A stretch of DNA of 64,000 bases from JAYZDK01 sp964604165 (GTDB taxonomy: Bacteria > Myxococcota_A > UBA796 > CAJQPC01), in assembly GCA_964604165.1 (NCBI GenBank), contig CAZRYF010000006.1, forward strand, positions 1-64,000. Direction: 5' to 3'. The stretch's first letter is position 1. Each line of letters starts with the position of its first letter. A program made the position numbers and the translations under genes. The notes under the pieces are model-generated. The model saw only the letters and a list, made by a program, of their open reading frames with translations. It did no database searches and was not told the origin of the DNA. This document shows, piece by piece, positions 8,598 to 17,548 of this stretch.

Positions 8598-8660
8598 GGG
8601 TGGACCTCCCGGTGCCAAGCGGGCACTTTAGTCCTCTCAACGCGCCCGATCCACGGACCC

Positions 8661-9500
8661 ATGGCGAACTCTTCCCAATCCCCCTGCTTTTCTCCGGACG
8701 AATCGGCGGTGCTGGTCCACGGAGACAACCTCGCGCTCATGAAGGCGCTGTTGCCCACCCATGCAGGGGCTTTTCGGTTGGTCACCATCGATCCGCCTTT
8801 TGATACCGGATTGGTTTGGAAGACTGTAGAAGGAGAGGTGGCCTATCGGGACATCTTCAAGATCCCCTACTTGGAGATGATGGAGGAGCGCCTGTGGCTC
8901 ATTCGGGATCTGCTCACGGAAGATGGCAGCTTGCTGCTTCACTGCGATTCCCGCCGCTCCCACCACCTGGCTGTCTTGTGCGACAAGGTCTTTGGCATCG
9001 GCGCCCGGGGCAGTGACCCTCATGCACCCGGCTTTCGAAACGAGATCGTCTGGATGTACGGCTTGGGGGGATCCAGTCCCCGCTATTACCCTCGAAAACA
9101 CGACACGATCTTCTGGTACACCAAAGGCAGAGACTGGGTGTTTCATCCGCCCATGGTGCCTGCAACCTCCCAGCGCATGGCCGGGCAGAAGAAGAAGTGC
9201 CCCGACACCTGGGACATCCCCAGCTTGAACAACATGGCCAAGGAGCGCGTGGGCTACCCCACCCAGAAGCCCGAGGCGCTCTTGGAGCGCATTCTTCGGG
9301 CGCACTCAAGCCCCGGCGACCTCGTGGCGGACTTCTTCTGTGGTTCAGGAACGGCGCTGGTTGTAGCGGCCCGAGAAGGCCGTCGCTGGATGGGCTGCGA
9401 TGCCTCGGATGTGGCCATTGAAACCGTTAGCGGTCGACTCGTGAAAGCAGGTGTGACCTTTCAGCGACATCGGCTGGTTCCGGGAGAGTCCCAGGATTAG
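8661..9500 (+). CDS. Solitary DNA N4-cytosine/N6-adenine methyltransferase
   Basis: The enzyme transfers a methyl group from SAM to an exocyclic amino group in DNA. The product is 279 residues. The catalytic motif IV is DPPF near residue 44 (TIDPPFDTG), and the SAM-binding motif I (DFFCGSGTALVVA) comes near the C-terminus at about residue 224. That order, with GYPTQKPEALLERI just before motif I, is the beta-class N4/N6 arrangement (PF01555). No restriction nuclease or specificity subunit lies beside it, so it is either an orphan regulatory methyltransferase or a remnant of a restriction-modification unit. No separate target-recognition domain is obvious at this length. Confidence 0.9.
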   Translation: MANSSQSPCFSPDESAVLVHGDNLALMKALLPTHAGAFRLVTIDPPFDTGLVWKTVEGEVAYRDIFKIPYLEMMEERLWLIRDLLTEDGSLLLHCDSRRSHHLAVLCDKVFGIGARGSDPHAPGFRNEIVWMYGLGGSSPRYYPRKHDTIFWYTKGRDWVFHPPMVPATSQRMAGQKKKCPDTWDIPSLNNMAKERVGYPTQKPEALLERILRAHSSPGDLVADFFCGSGTALVVAAREGRRWMGCDASDVAIETVSGRLVKAGVTFQRHRLVPGESQD

Positions 9501-9522
9501 GAAGGCGCCTCCGGAGGAAACC

Positions 9523-10929
9523 ATGCCCCATCCACAGGTCAAAGCAGTTGCTGACCGCGGCGCTTCCCAGTTCGAGCAAACCCTGGAACTTCTGGTGGAC
9601 TACCTGCGCTACCCAGCGATTTCCTGCCAGGCGGAGAACGCGAAAGATGTGGCTGCCCTGGGCGAGCGCATTCGCCAGGATCTGGAGGCGTTGGGTTTGG
9701 ATAATTCCCGGGTCTATGCCTTGGATGATGCACTGCCATTGGTGGCTGCGGAGTGGTGCAAGGCAGGGAAAGACAAGCCCACGGTGCTGATCTACGGACA
9801 CATGGATCTTCAGCCGGTGAATGAGCCTGAGTGGCGGACCGATCCCCATGTAGCAACCCGGGTGGGGGATCGACTCTTCGCCCGGGGGGCTGCGGATGAC
9901 ATGGGCGGATGGGTCTCCCACCTGGCTGCCATGCAGGCGTGGTTGGAGGAGACTGGGGAGCTGCCCTGCAATGTGCGCCTGGTCATTGAAGGGGAGGAGG
10001 AGATCGGTTCCCCGAACCTGGAGCGGTACATGGACGCCTTCCCGGAGATCTTTGAAGCCGATGTGATGGTGCTGACAGACTGTGAGAATCCGTCCACGGA
10101 AATCCCTGGGTTGACGGTCTCGTTGCGGGGGCTGCTGGAGGTGGAGCTCACCTGCGAGGCCCTGGAAGCCGATGGGCACTCGGGGCTTTGGGGCAACATG
10201 GTGCCAGATGTCAGCACGGGATTGATGCAGCTCATCTCCCGGCTGGTGGATGCCGATGGGCGGATGCAGGTGGGCCGTGTGGAGGTGCCGAGCGAGTGGA
10301 GCGAGGCTGCTTGGACCGTCCCCCTCACCTCGGATGTGATTCGATCGGGAGCGCACTTGATTCAGGGGGTTGACCCCTTGCCCGAACGGGAGACTCCACC
10401 AGCGGAGTGGATGTGGCGGCAGCCGGCGATCACGGTGGTGGCCACGACGCTGCCTCGGCCCGAAGAAAAGAAGAACGCTCTGCGTCGCTCGGCTTCAGCA
10501 ACCCTGTCTGTGCGTCTTGCGCCCGGGCAAACCGCCCAGGAAATGCTGGCACTCTTGAAAGAAGTGCTCCTGGTGGAGCCCCCTGGAGGGGTGAGGGTGT
10601 CACTTCAAGAAGAGGGCTGGTCCGGGGAAGGATGGCTCTATACGCCCAAGGGGCCGGCTTTTGAAGCAGCGGACCGGGCCTACGAGGCGGCCTGGGGGCA
10701 CAAGCTGGTGCAGGTGGGCGTGGGTGGATCCATTCCCTTTGTGGCCCTTTTTGGGCGACGCTATGGGGATCTGCCGCTGATTTTAAACGGGGTAATGGAC
10801 CCGCACACCACAGCGCATGGTCCGAATGAGTCTCTGCATCTGGGCGTGTTCCAGAAGGCGATTGCAGCCAACATTTACTTGTTGGATGAACTGGGGACGC
10901 TGGGGAAGGAAGGGGTTCGCGTCTCATAG
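9523..10929 (+). CDS. M20 family metallopeptidase (dipeptidase)
   Basis: This is a zinc-dependent cytoplasmic dipeptidase or related hydrolase. The 468-residue product carries M20 ligand motifs in order: YGHMDLQP near residue 91 (His), RGAADDMGG near residue 123 (Asp), EGEEEIGSP near residue 158 (catalytic Glu and Glu ligand), LTDCENPS near residue 184 (Asp) and DPHTTAHGPNESLHL near residue 426 (His). A lid domain lies between about residues 195 and 325. Length fits the 450-480 residue dipeptidase group. CGGAGGAAACC gives a strong ribosome site before ATG 9523. The exact substrate cannot be read from sequence. Confidence 0.9.
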   Translation: MPHPQVKAVADRGASQFEQTLELLVDYLRYPAISCQAENAKDVAALGERIRQDLEALGLDNSRVYALDDALPLVAAEWCKAGKDKPTVLIYGHMDLQPVNEPEWRTDPHVATRVGDRLFARGAADDMGGWVSHLAAMQAWLEETGELPCNVRLVIEGEEEIGSPNLERYMDAFPEIFEADVMVLTDCENPSTEIPGLTVSLRGLLEVELTCEALEADGHSGLWGNMVPDVSTGLMQLISRLVDADGRMQVGRVEVPSEWSEAAWTVPLTSDVIRSGAHLIQGVDPLPERETPPAEWMWRQPAITVVATTLPRPEEKKNALRRSASATLSVRLAPGQTAQEMLALLKEVLLVEPPGGVRVSLQEEGWSGEGWLYTPKGPAFEAADRAYEAAWGHKLVQVGVGGSIPFVALFGRRYGDLPLILNGVMDPHTTAHGPNESLHLGVFQKAIAANIYLLDELGTLGKEGVRVS

Positions 10930-10949
10930 CGGTGGTGCGGTCACTGTTC

Positions 10950-10955
10950 TATGCT
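10950..10955 (+). promoter_or_regulatory. TANNNT -10 element, leaderless-type
   Basis: TATGCT ends 6 bases before ATG 10962, the start of a lipoprotein gene without a Shine-Dalgarno sequence. No good -35 was seen. Confidence 0.35.
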
Positions 10956-10961
10956 CCGGTT

Positions 10962-13900
10962 ATGAAACGACTGGCTCTCCTTTTTCCGCCCCTCCTTCTG
11001 GTGGTTTCCCTCTTCTCTTGTGATCCTTCCAAGGGGGACTCGCAACAGGACAGCGTGGACACCGAGGCGGATGCGGATGCCGATGCCGATGCCGACGCGG
11101 ATGCAGACGCCGACACGGATGCAGACGCCGACGCGGATGCAGATGCCGACGCGGATGCAGACAGTGACAGCGACACGGACCCGCCCGCCTGTTCCGGGCG
11201 CGCGGAAGACGGCGACCCGCTCTCTGCCTGTGTCTACGTGGACACCAGCGAGACTCTGCCCATTCACCAGCGGGTGGTTGGCTTCAACATGAGCCTGAGC
11301 AACCACGGGTTCAGTCCGTGGGATGACCGGGTGATCGACATGGCTCGCTCCCAGCTGATGGGCCACGTGCGCTACCCGGAGGTGGGCTACGCGTCCAATT
11401 GGCGCTCCGGCAACCTGGAGCGGGAGTGGATGCTCCGCTTTGCGGCAGACGACACCTGCGACCCCGACGATGCGAACGCCTGCACCGGGGACTACAACCT
11501 CCCCGGTGAGGTCTGCGCCCCTCAGCCCACGGGGGCGGAGCCCCTTCATCACCACTGCCAGCAGCCTTGCTCGGTGGATTCAGAGTGTGATGCAGGGGAG
11601 ATCTGCATGCTGGAGCAGTGCACGGCCACATGCCTGGGGGAGTCGGACGTGGTCACCTGTGAGTCCATGGACACCCACGTGGACGCGAACGGAAACGTGG
11701 TCCCCAACACGGTGCTCCGTCGGCGGGTCTGTACCAAGGACGGAACCAATCGTTATGGTTGCGTGGGCTCCAAGCTCGACAGCTACCTGGGCTACGAGGA
11801 AGTCCGGGCGGGCAAGGGTTTCCACACCGCGGGGGACCTGATTCGATTCTCTGAGTCCGTGGGGGCCCAGCTCTTGGTGCATGTCAACGCCATGACGGAC
11901 TCCCCGGAGTCCGTTTTCGATCTGGCGGAGGAGCTCATTGCACGGGAGGTCCAGGTGGGCGCCTGGTTGCTTGCGCTGGAGACCTTCTACTTTCGGTCCC
12001 CCAATAGCCCCCCCACTTTTTGGCTTACGGGCACTGAATACGGCGCCGACATGGAGGCCTACATCACCAAGATCAAGGAGGCCTATGACAGTGCCCAGAT
12101 CGCGGTGCCTCCAATCACCCTGTCCTTTTCGGACCACGAGACAAGCTGGCAGAGCGTCTGGGATGACGGAAAGGACCACGCAATTGATCCCACCGGAAAC
12201 GACAACAAGCCCGGGCTGGGGGACTACATCGCCGCGAACGGCCGCTCTTTCTCGGCCTCGGACTTTCACTGGTATCCGGGAAATGGATCGACCCCTTTTG
12301 CAGAAGCCGAGGTGATCGTGAACCAGCACCTCCCCCATCTCGCGACCCAGAACATTGACGACTACTTCCTCCCGCTCTCCTGCGCGGACGAGGGGGGCGT
12401 CTGCAGCGATCCAGATGACCCGAAGATCATGGTCACCGAGTTCAACATCCAGACCACCTGGGGCAGTGCCCTCGCAGCGGTGCATGCCTCGGAGTTCCTC
12501 ATTCGAACCGCCATTCATCCGAGGGTCTCGATTCTGGGGTTCCACAGCCTTGTGGACGGGTGCATGGACACGGCTGACAACCACCGGTACTCGGCGAAAT
12601 ATGCCGATCGGTACAACGTCTACGGGACCTTTGACTCCAACGCGAAGGACCCGGCCACTGGCGCCCATGCGGTGAATTTTGGCACCCACACAAGCTTGAG
12701 CTGTCTTGCGCTGAACATGGTGAACCAGGCCATCAATACGTCGGCCCACGCATATCAAACGACCCATCAGGCGGATGACCTCCCGGATGATCCAGACGGG
12801 GTGGATCCTGAAGTCACCTCGGTCGGACCCAAGCTGCACGCCCAGGCATTCGAGGGGGAGGACCAGGACTTTCTGATTCTCACCAACCGATCCGATGAGC
12901 CTCACCTGGTGACCCCATACTGGAATGGCGAGCGCCTCGACCGTGCGGGCACCGTGCAATTCCTGGACGGGGTGGCTCCGGAGAACCGCAACTGTCATGC
13001 GATGACAGACCCTGTTGGAGAGGGGGAGGTGTGTACCACCATCGGCCTCTCCGGTGAGAGTGCCTGGGACCCGGAGGATCCCATCGAGGTTCCGGCCTGG
13101 GGCGTGGTGAGCTTGCGCATTCCCCGGGTGGAGGGGGCCCTGGGGCCCGTGACGGATCTGCAGGCTGCAGTGGGGCCCAGATCCGCGAATGTGTCCTTCT
13201 CGTCGGTGACTGGAGCCACCTCCTATGATGTGCGCTACGGGGTCACGGGGGCTGATCACACATTTCGCATGTCCGTGGATTCCTCGGAGTGTGGCGCTTC
13301 CTGCGCTCTCTCTCTCACAAACCTGGCCCACGAGGTGGAACACGACTTGAGCGTGACCGCGGTGGATGGCGACGTGCGGGGCGCTGCCCATCAGCGCGTG
13401 ACCTTTACCCCAGAGCGGGTGGAGCTCTTCACGGGGCTGTGGGGCACCCCGGTGGGGAGTGCTGTGTGGACGGAGAGCCAGGGCCAGGTGAGCACCGATG
13501 GGGGCACCTCTGCGAGCTACCTTCCGATGGTGGATGCCAGCGGCGCCCTGGTTGACCAGGAGGACTACTCTTTTGAGGCGGAGTTTCGCATCGTGGGCTG
13601 CAGTTGCGACCCCGCGGTGGGGGATCCGAACTACACGGGCACCGAGGTGGCCTGTGATCGGTTTGGGGTCTCGGCGCGGTTCGGGGACAGCGACAACCAG
13701 GTGGTGGGGTATTTGGAGTACAAGGCGCTGGATGGCTGCTACTTTCGGATTGCGCGAAAGTACACGGAGAACGGCGCGACCCAATCCGACGTGCTCGGGC
13801 GGTCTTCCTACATCAACACGGTCATTGAGCAGGCCCCCGGGGTGACCCGGGAGGACAACTGGGGACAGCCGGCGTACCCGTTGATTCCTGCCATTGACGA

Positions 13901-14078
13901 TGGGGCCTGGCACACTCTGCGGATCTCGGTCGATGAGCAGGTCGTCCGAATCTGGTTGGATGGGAGACTTATCGCCTCGGCCCAGGAGACTGAACTGGAG
14001 AGCGGTAGCGTGGCGCTCTTTTCTCGGCGCGAAGAGATCGAGTGGAGAAACTTCTCGGTCTGGAACGCCCCCTGGTAG
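10962..14078 (+). CDS. Lipoprotein, glycosidase-like barrel with FN3 and LamG-like domains
   Basis: ATG 10962 gives a 1038-residue lipoprotein (lipobox VSLFSC). After the anchor comes a 38-residue spacer of alternating Asp with Ala, Ser or Thr. The next 650 residues look like a clan GH-A barrel. WLTGTEYGADM could supply the acid/base Glu and MVTEFNIQ the nucleophile Glu, but this is an inference from motif spacing. A Cys-rich insert (about residues 180-260) interrupts the barrel start. FN3 follows (PVTDLQAAVGPRSANVSF), and the last 215 residues look like a concanavalin/LamG fold. It probably acts on extracellular polysaccharide. The sugar specificity is unknown, and no SD is present. Confidence 0.75.
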   Translation: MKRLALLFPPLLLVVSLFSCDPSKGDSQQDSVDTEADADADADADADADADTDADADADADADADADSDSDTDPPACSGRAEDGDPLSACVYVDTSETLPIHQRVVGFNMSLSNHGFSPWDDRVIDMARSQLMGHVRYPEVGYASNWRSGNLEREWMLRFAADDTCDPDDANACTGDYNLPGEVCAPQPTGAEPLHHHCQQPCSVDSECDAGEICMLEQCTATCLGESDVVTCESMDTHVDANGNVVPNTVLRRRVCTKDGTNRYGCVGSKLDSYLGYEEVRAGKGFHTAGDLIRFSESVGAQLLVHVNAMTDSPESVFDLAEELIAREVQVGAWLLALETFYFRSPNSPPTFWLTGTEYGADMEAYITKIKEAYDSAQIAVPPITLSFSDHETSWQSVWDDGKDHAIDPTGNDNKPGLGDYIAANGRSFSASDFHWYPGNGSTPFAEAEVIVNQHLPHLATQNIDDYFLPLSCADEGGVCSDPDDPKIMVTEFNIQTTWGSALAAVHASEFLIRTAIHPRVSILGFHSLVDGCMDTADNHRYSAKYADRYNVYGTFDSNAKDPATGAHAVNFGTHTSLSCLALNMVNQAINTSAHAYQTTHQADDLPDDPDGVDPEVTSVGPKLHAQAFEGEDQDFLILTNRSDEPHLVTPYWNGERLDRAGTVQFLDGVAPENRNCHAMTDPVGEGEVCTTIGLSGESAWDPEDPIEVPAWGVVSLRIPRVEGALGPVTDLQAAVGPRSANVSFSSVTGATSYDVRYGVTGADHTFRMSVDSSECGASCALSLTNLAHEVEHDLSVTAVDGDVRGAAHQRVTFTPERVELFTGLWGTPVGSAVWTESQGQVSTDGGTSASYLPMVDASGALVDQEDYSFEAEFRIVGCSCDPAVGDPNYTGTEVACDRFGVSARFGDSDNQVVGYLEYKALDGCYFRIARKYTENGATQSDVLGRSSYINTVIEQAPGVTREDNWGQPAYPLIPAIDDGAWHTLRISVDEQVVRIWLDGRLIASAQETELESGSVALFSRREEIEWRNFSVWNAPW
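11067..11180 (+). repeat. Hexanucleotide tandem repeat coding Asp-Ala spacer
   Basis: Nineteen in-frame 6-base units of the form GCN-GAY (with three ending units AGT-GAC, AGC-GAC and ACG-GAC) encode eight Ala-Asp, one Thr-Asp, seven Ala-Asp and then Ser-Asp, Ser-Asp, Thr-Asp. The codons vary, so the array is old enough to have drifted, but length change by slippage would keep the frame. Confidence 0.85.
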
Positions 14079-14081
14079 CCG

Positions 14082-16445
14082 TTAGCGCACCTTCGCCGGC
14101 TCCTTGGTCTTGTCGTTCGAGGGGGGATCCACCGGCCCGGTGATCTCCCGGTCGGGAAAGCGGAAGGCGAGCTCGCCCGCCTCGTCCACATCCACCTTGA
14201 CCCTGCCTCCGCCGGTCAGGCGTCCAAACAGGATCTCGTCCGCCAGGGGCTCTTTGAGGTGTTCGTGGAGGGCGCGTCCCATGGCCCGGGCGCCGTACCG
14301 GGTGTCGTAGCCGCGCTCCCCAAGCCAGGTGCGGGCAGCTTCGGTGAGGTCGAAGGTGATGTCTCGCTCCGAGAGCTGCTCTTCGAGCTCCATGACGAAC
14401 TTGTCCACCACCCGGAGGATCGCTTCGTTGGAGAGGCGATCAAACCAGACGACCCCATCCAATCGGTTGCGGAATTCGGGGCTGAACACGTTCTGCAGGG
14501 CGCTCGATGCGCGGTCCTCGCTGGTCCCCTCCACGAACCCGAGGGTGCCGCGCCCCAGCTCCCGGGCCCCCGCGTTGGTGGTCATGATCAGGACCACGTT
14601 GCGGAAGTCCGCCTTGCGGCCCTGGTTGTCCGTCAGGGTGGCGTGGTCCATGACCTGCAGGAGCACGTTGTAGAGATCCACGTGGGCCTTCTCGATCTCA
14701 TCCAACAGGAGCACGCAGTGGGGGTTTTTCACGATGGCGTCGGTGAGTTGGCCGCCCTGGTCAAAACCCACGTACCCGGGAGGGGCACCGATCAAGCGTG
14801 AGACCGTGTGCTTCTCCATGTACTCGGACATGTCGAACCGGATGAACTCTACGCCCATGGAGAAGGCGAGCTGTTTGGCAAGTTCGGTCTTGCCGACCCC
14901 TGTGGGGCCCGCAAACAAGAAGGAGCCCACGGGTTTTTCCGGGTGGCCCAGGCCCGCCCGGGAGAGTTTGACCGCCTTGGAGACCTTCTCTACGGCCGTG
15001 TCCTGGCCGTAGATCATGGACTTGAGGCGCTCTTCCAGGTCGCCGAGTTGTTTGCGATCTGAGGCGGACACAGATCGGGCTGGCACCCGGGCCATGCGGG
15101 CCACGGTGGCCTCCATGCGCTCCTCGTCCACAGTCTCCACTTCCGGTAGAAGCTGGGCCTCGGCGCCGGCTTCATCCATGACATCCACCGCAGAGTCTGG
15201 CAGCTGGCGATCCCGCAGGTGTCGCTGGGCCAGCTTGGCGGCGGCCGACAGGGAGCTGTCCGTGTAGGTGACTCCGTGGTGTCCCTCGTAGTGGGGCTTG
15301 AGGCCCTGGAGAATCTCCACTGCCTCGTCGATGGTGGGCTCGGTGACGGTGAGAGTCTGGAACCTCCGAGACAGGGCCCGGTCGTGCTCGATGGAGGCGC
15401 GATAGTCCTTGTGGGTGGTGGAGCCGATGCAGCGGAGCTTTCCGCTGGAGAGCGCGGGCTTCAGCATGTTGCTGGCGTCCATGTGACCGCCGGTGGTGGA
15501 TCCCGCGCCGACCACCGTGTGGATCTCGTCCACGAAGAGGATGCCCTTCTCATCCTCGGTGATGCCGGAAATGACGGCCTTGAGGCGCTCTTCAAAGTCT
15601 CCGCGAAAACGAGTGCCCGCCAACAGTCCCCCCAGGTCCAGGGAGTAGATTCGCGCTCCCTTCAGGAGCTCGGGGACCTCTCCCGCATGAATGCGGCTGG
15701 CCAGCCCCTCCACGATGGCGGTCTTGCCCACGCCGGGCTCCCCGATGAGAAGGGGGTTGTTCTTGCGCCGCCGGGCCAGGATGTGGATGATCCTCTCAAG
15801 CTCGTTTCTGCGCCCTACAAGGGGGTCCATGCGACCCTCTGCGGCTTCGGCCACCAGCTCGGTGCAGAACTGCTCCAGGGGGTTTCCCGATGGAGTCTCG
15901 TCGTCCATGTCCTCTCCGGATCGGAAAACGGAGGGCTTGCCGACTTTGGAGATTCCGTGGGAGACAAAGTTCATGACATCCAGCCGGGTGACGCCTTGCT
16001 GTTCCAGCAGGTAGATGGCGTGGCTGTCGCTCTCGCGGAACATGGACACCAACAAGTTCCCCGCCTTCATCTCTCCCCGTCCCGCGCTCTGGACGTGGTA
16101 GGCCGCCCGCTGAGTCGCACGCTGGAAGGCGAGGGTGTACTCGGGAATCGACTCCCGGTTGGCGGGAAGAGGCTCCAATTCGTGGTCGAGAAAGGCGATC
16201 AGCGACAAGCGCAAGGCCGGGGCGTCCGTGCCGCAGGCCTCCAGGATTTCCAGGGCGCTGGGTCCGCTGGACTCCTCGACCGTGTCTTCTACGTGGATGC
16301 CAGCATCCGTCAGGACTTCCAGGGACTCGGGCAGGGTGTGGAGCATGGCCAGGAGCACGTGCTCAAGGGTCAGGTACTCGTGGCGCCGGGTGCGGGCCAG
16401 GTGGGCGGCGAGATGGAGGGTGATCTGGAGTTCTCGGGCGAGCAC
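14082..16445 (-). CDS. clpA: ClpA, AAA+ unfoldase of the Clp protease
   Basis: ClpA unfolds substrates and feeds them to ClpP. The 787-residue product begins with a Clp N-domain (MLARELQITLHLAAHLARTRRHEYLTLEH has the expected pattern, starting with GTG). It has two AAA+ modules with Walker A motifs GEPGVGKT near residue 237 and GPTGVGKT near residue 515, Walker B segments ILFVDEIH and VLLLDEIE, and no middle coiled-coil domain, which separates it from ClpB and ClpC. Length is usual for ClpA (about 760). It starts three bases after the clpS stop, so clpS and clpA form an operon. clpP is not in the window. Confidence 0.95.
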   Translation of the reverse strand: MLARELQITLHLAAHLARTRRHEYLTLEHVLLAMLHTLPESLEVLTDAGIHVEDTVEESSGPSALEILEACGTDAPALRLSLIAFLDHELEPLPANRESIPEYTLAFQRATQRAAYHVQSAGRGEMKAGNLLVSMFRESDSHAIYLLEQQGVTRLDVMNFVSHGISKVGKPSVFRSGEDMDDETPSGNPLEQFCTELVAEAAEGRMDPLVGRRNELERIIHILARRRKNNPLLIGEPGVGKTAIVEGLASRIHAGEVPELLKGARIYSLDLGGLLAGTRFRGDFEERLKAVISGITEDEKGILFVDEIHTVVGAGSTTGGHMDASNMLKPALSSGKLRCIGSTTHKDYRASIEHDRALSRRFQTLTVTEPTIDEAVEILQGLKPHYEGHHGVTYTDSSLSAAAKLAQRHLRDRQLPDSAVDVMDEAGAEAQLLPEVETVDEERMEATVARMARVPARSVSASDRKQLGDLEERLKSMIYGQDTAVEKVSKAVKLSRAGLGHPEKPVGSFLFAGPTGVGKTELAKQLAFSMGVEFIRFDMSEYMEKHTVSRLIGAPPGYVGFDQGGQLTDAIVKNPHCVLLLDEIEKAHVDLYNVLLQVMDHATLTDNQGRKADFRNVVLIMTTNAGARELGRGTLGFVEGTSEDRASSALQNVFSPEFRNRLDGVVWFDRLSNEAILRVVDKFVMELEEQLSERDITFDLTEAARTWLGERGYDTRYGARAMGRALHEHLKEPLADEILFGRLTGGGRVKVDVDEAGELAFRFPDREITGPVDPPSNDKTKEPAKVR

Positions 16446-16448
16446 GGC

Positions 16449-16778
16449 TTAGACCTCTTCGGTGGTGCATTGCAGGGGATATTCGGCTTGTCTGGCCATC
16501 TGGTTGGCTTTGCGGGCCTTGGTCTCGGCGATCTCCCGGGTGAAGACCCCGGCCATGCCCAAGCCGGATTCGTGAACATGCAGCATGATGCGCGTGGCTT
16601 CTGGCAGGTCGTGGTGAAAGACCTCTTGCAGGAGGAAGATCACGAACTCCATGGCCGTGTAGTCGTCGTTGTGAAGGAGGACCTTGTACATGGACGGCAA
16701 GCGGGTTTTGGGCTTCTCCTGGAGGCCCACCCCGCCCTCGTGGCGCGTGGTGCGCTCCTTGTCGTCGTCGCCGCTCAT
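16449..16778 (-). CDS. clpS: ClpS, N-end rule adaptor for ClpA
   Basis: ClpS binds proteins with N-degron residues and hands them to ClpA. The 109-residue product starts at ATG 16778 (MSGDDDKERT). Upstream in-frame starts (for example at 16808) would add a hydrophobic tail not usual for ClpS. The core YKVLLHNDDYTAMEFVIFLL holds the NDDYT hallmark with Asp residues that contact the N-degron amine, and EVFHHDLPEATRIMLHVHESG supplies the His residue. Length fits E. coli ClpS (106). Neither start has a clear Shine-Dalgarno sequence. A CATAAT -10-like site sits on this strand at 16847-16852, next to the divergent nth start. Confidence 0.93.
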   Translation of the reverse strand: MSGDDDKERTTRHEGGVGLQEKPKTRLPSMYKVLLHNDDYTAMEFVIFLLQEVFHHDLPEATRIMLHVHESGLGMAGVFTREIAETKARKANQMARQAEYPLQCTTEEV

Positions 16779-16882
16779 GCGGACCGGAGTCGGGAAAAAA
16801 ATCGCCATTTGAATCCGTGGGAACCCAACCGGGCTCACACATTCCAATTATGCACCGTCTTGGCCGTGCCAAGGGGCAGAAC

Positions 16883-17548
16883 ATGCGAAAGGCGGACAGG
16901 GCGGACAGAATTGGGTCGATCCTGACGGGTTTGTTCCCTACTTTGGACATTCCTCTGGACCACAAAGACCCGTACACGCTGTTGGTCGCGGTGCTCTTGT
17001 CGGCGCAATGCACGGACAAGAGGGTGAACCAGGTCACGCCCCACCTGTTTGCACAGGCCGACAATCCAAAGGACATGGCGGCCCTGGGGCGGGAGGCGAT
17101 TCGGGAGATCATCCGGCCCTGCGGCCTGTCCCCCGCCAAGAGCAAGCACATCGAGCAGCTCTCCCGCATGCTGGTGGAGTTGCATGAGAACGAGGTGCCA
17201 CAAGACTGGGCGGCCCTGGAGGCCCTGCCTGGGGTGGGCCACAAGACCGCCGGAGTGGTGATGGCCCAGGCGTTCGGGGAGCCGGCTTTTCCCGTGGACA
17301 CCCACATCCACCGCCTGGCCTGGCGCTGGAACCTCTCCAGTGGCCGCAACGTCGTCCAGACCGAGCGGGATCTCAAGAAGGTCTTTCCTGTGAAACAATG
17401 GGGGACCATGCACCTGCGGATCATCTATTTTGGACGGGAGTACTGCCCGGCCAGGGGCCACGACCTGACGGCTTGCCCCATCTGCTCTTGGGCGGCCCCA
17501 AAGCGGGTGCTTGCCGAGGAGCGCCGGAGAGTGCGGAGGTCCAAGTGA
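16883..17548 (+). CDS. nth: Endonuclease III, DNA glycosylase/AP lyase
   Basis: Nth removes oxidised pyrimidines and cleaves the abasic site. ATG 16883 gives 221 residues and has AGGGG 7 bases upstream. The helix-hairpin-helix LPGVGHKTAGVVMAQ (about residues 115-129) includes the catalytic Lys of the HKTA motif, and VDTHIHRLAWR has the catalytic Asp. LLSAQCTDKRVN is also typical. The usual four-Cys Fe-S cluster is altered: near residue 187 the pattern is Cys, nine residues, Cys, two residues, Cys, with Lys instead of a fourth Cys. The fold can stand without the cluster, but this is odd. The downstream lipoprotein gene overlaps its stop. Confidence 0.92.
   Translation: MRKADRADRIGSILTGLFPTLDIPLDHKDPYTLLVAVLLSAQCTDKRVNQVTPHLFAQADNPKDMAALGREAIREIIRPCGLSPAKSKHIEQLSRMLVELHENEVPQDWAALEALPGVGHKTAGVVMAQAFGEPAFPVDTHIHRLAWRWNLSSGRNVVQTERDLKKVFPVKQWGTMHLRIIYFGREYCPARGHDLTACPICSWAAPKRVLAEERRRVRRSK

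Noticed and set aside
11580..13913. 777-codon minus-strand ORF
   Set aside because: It is antisense to the glycosidase-like lipoprotein and has low-complexity His/Gly/Arg composition without family motifs.
15219..16925. 568-codon plus-strand ORF
   Set aside because: It is antisense to clpA and clpS.
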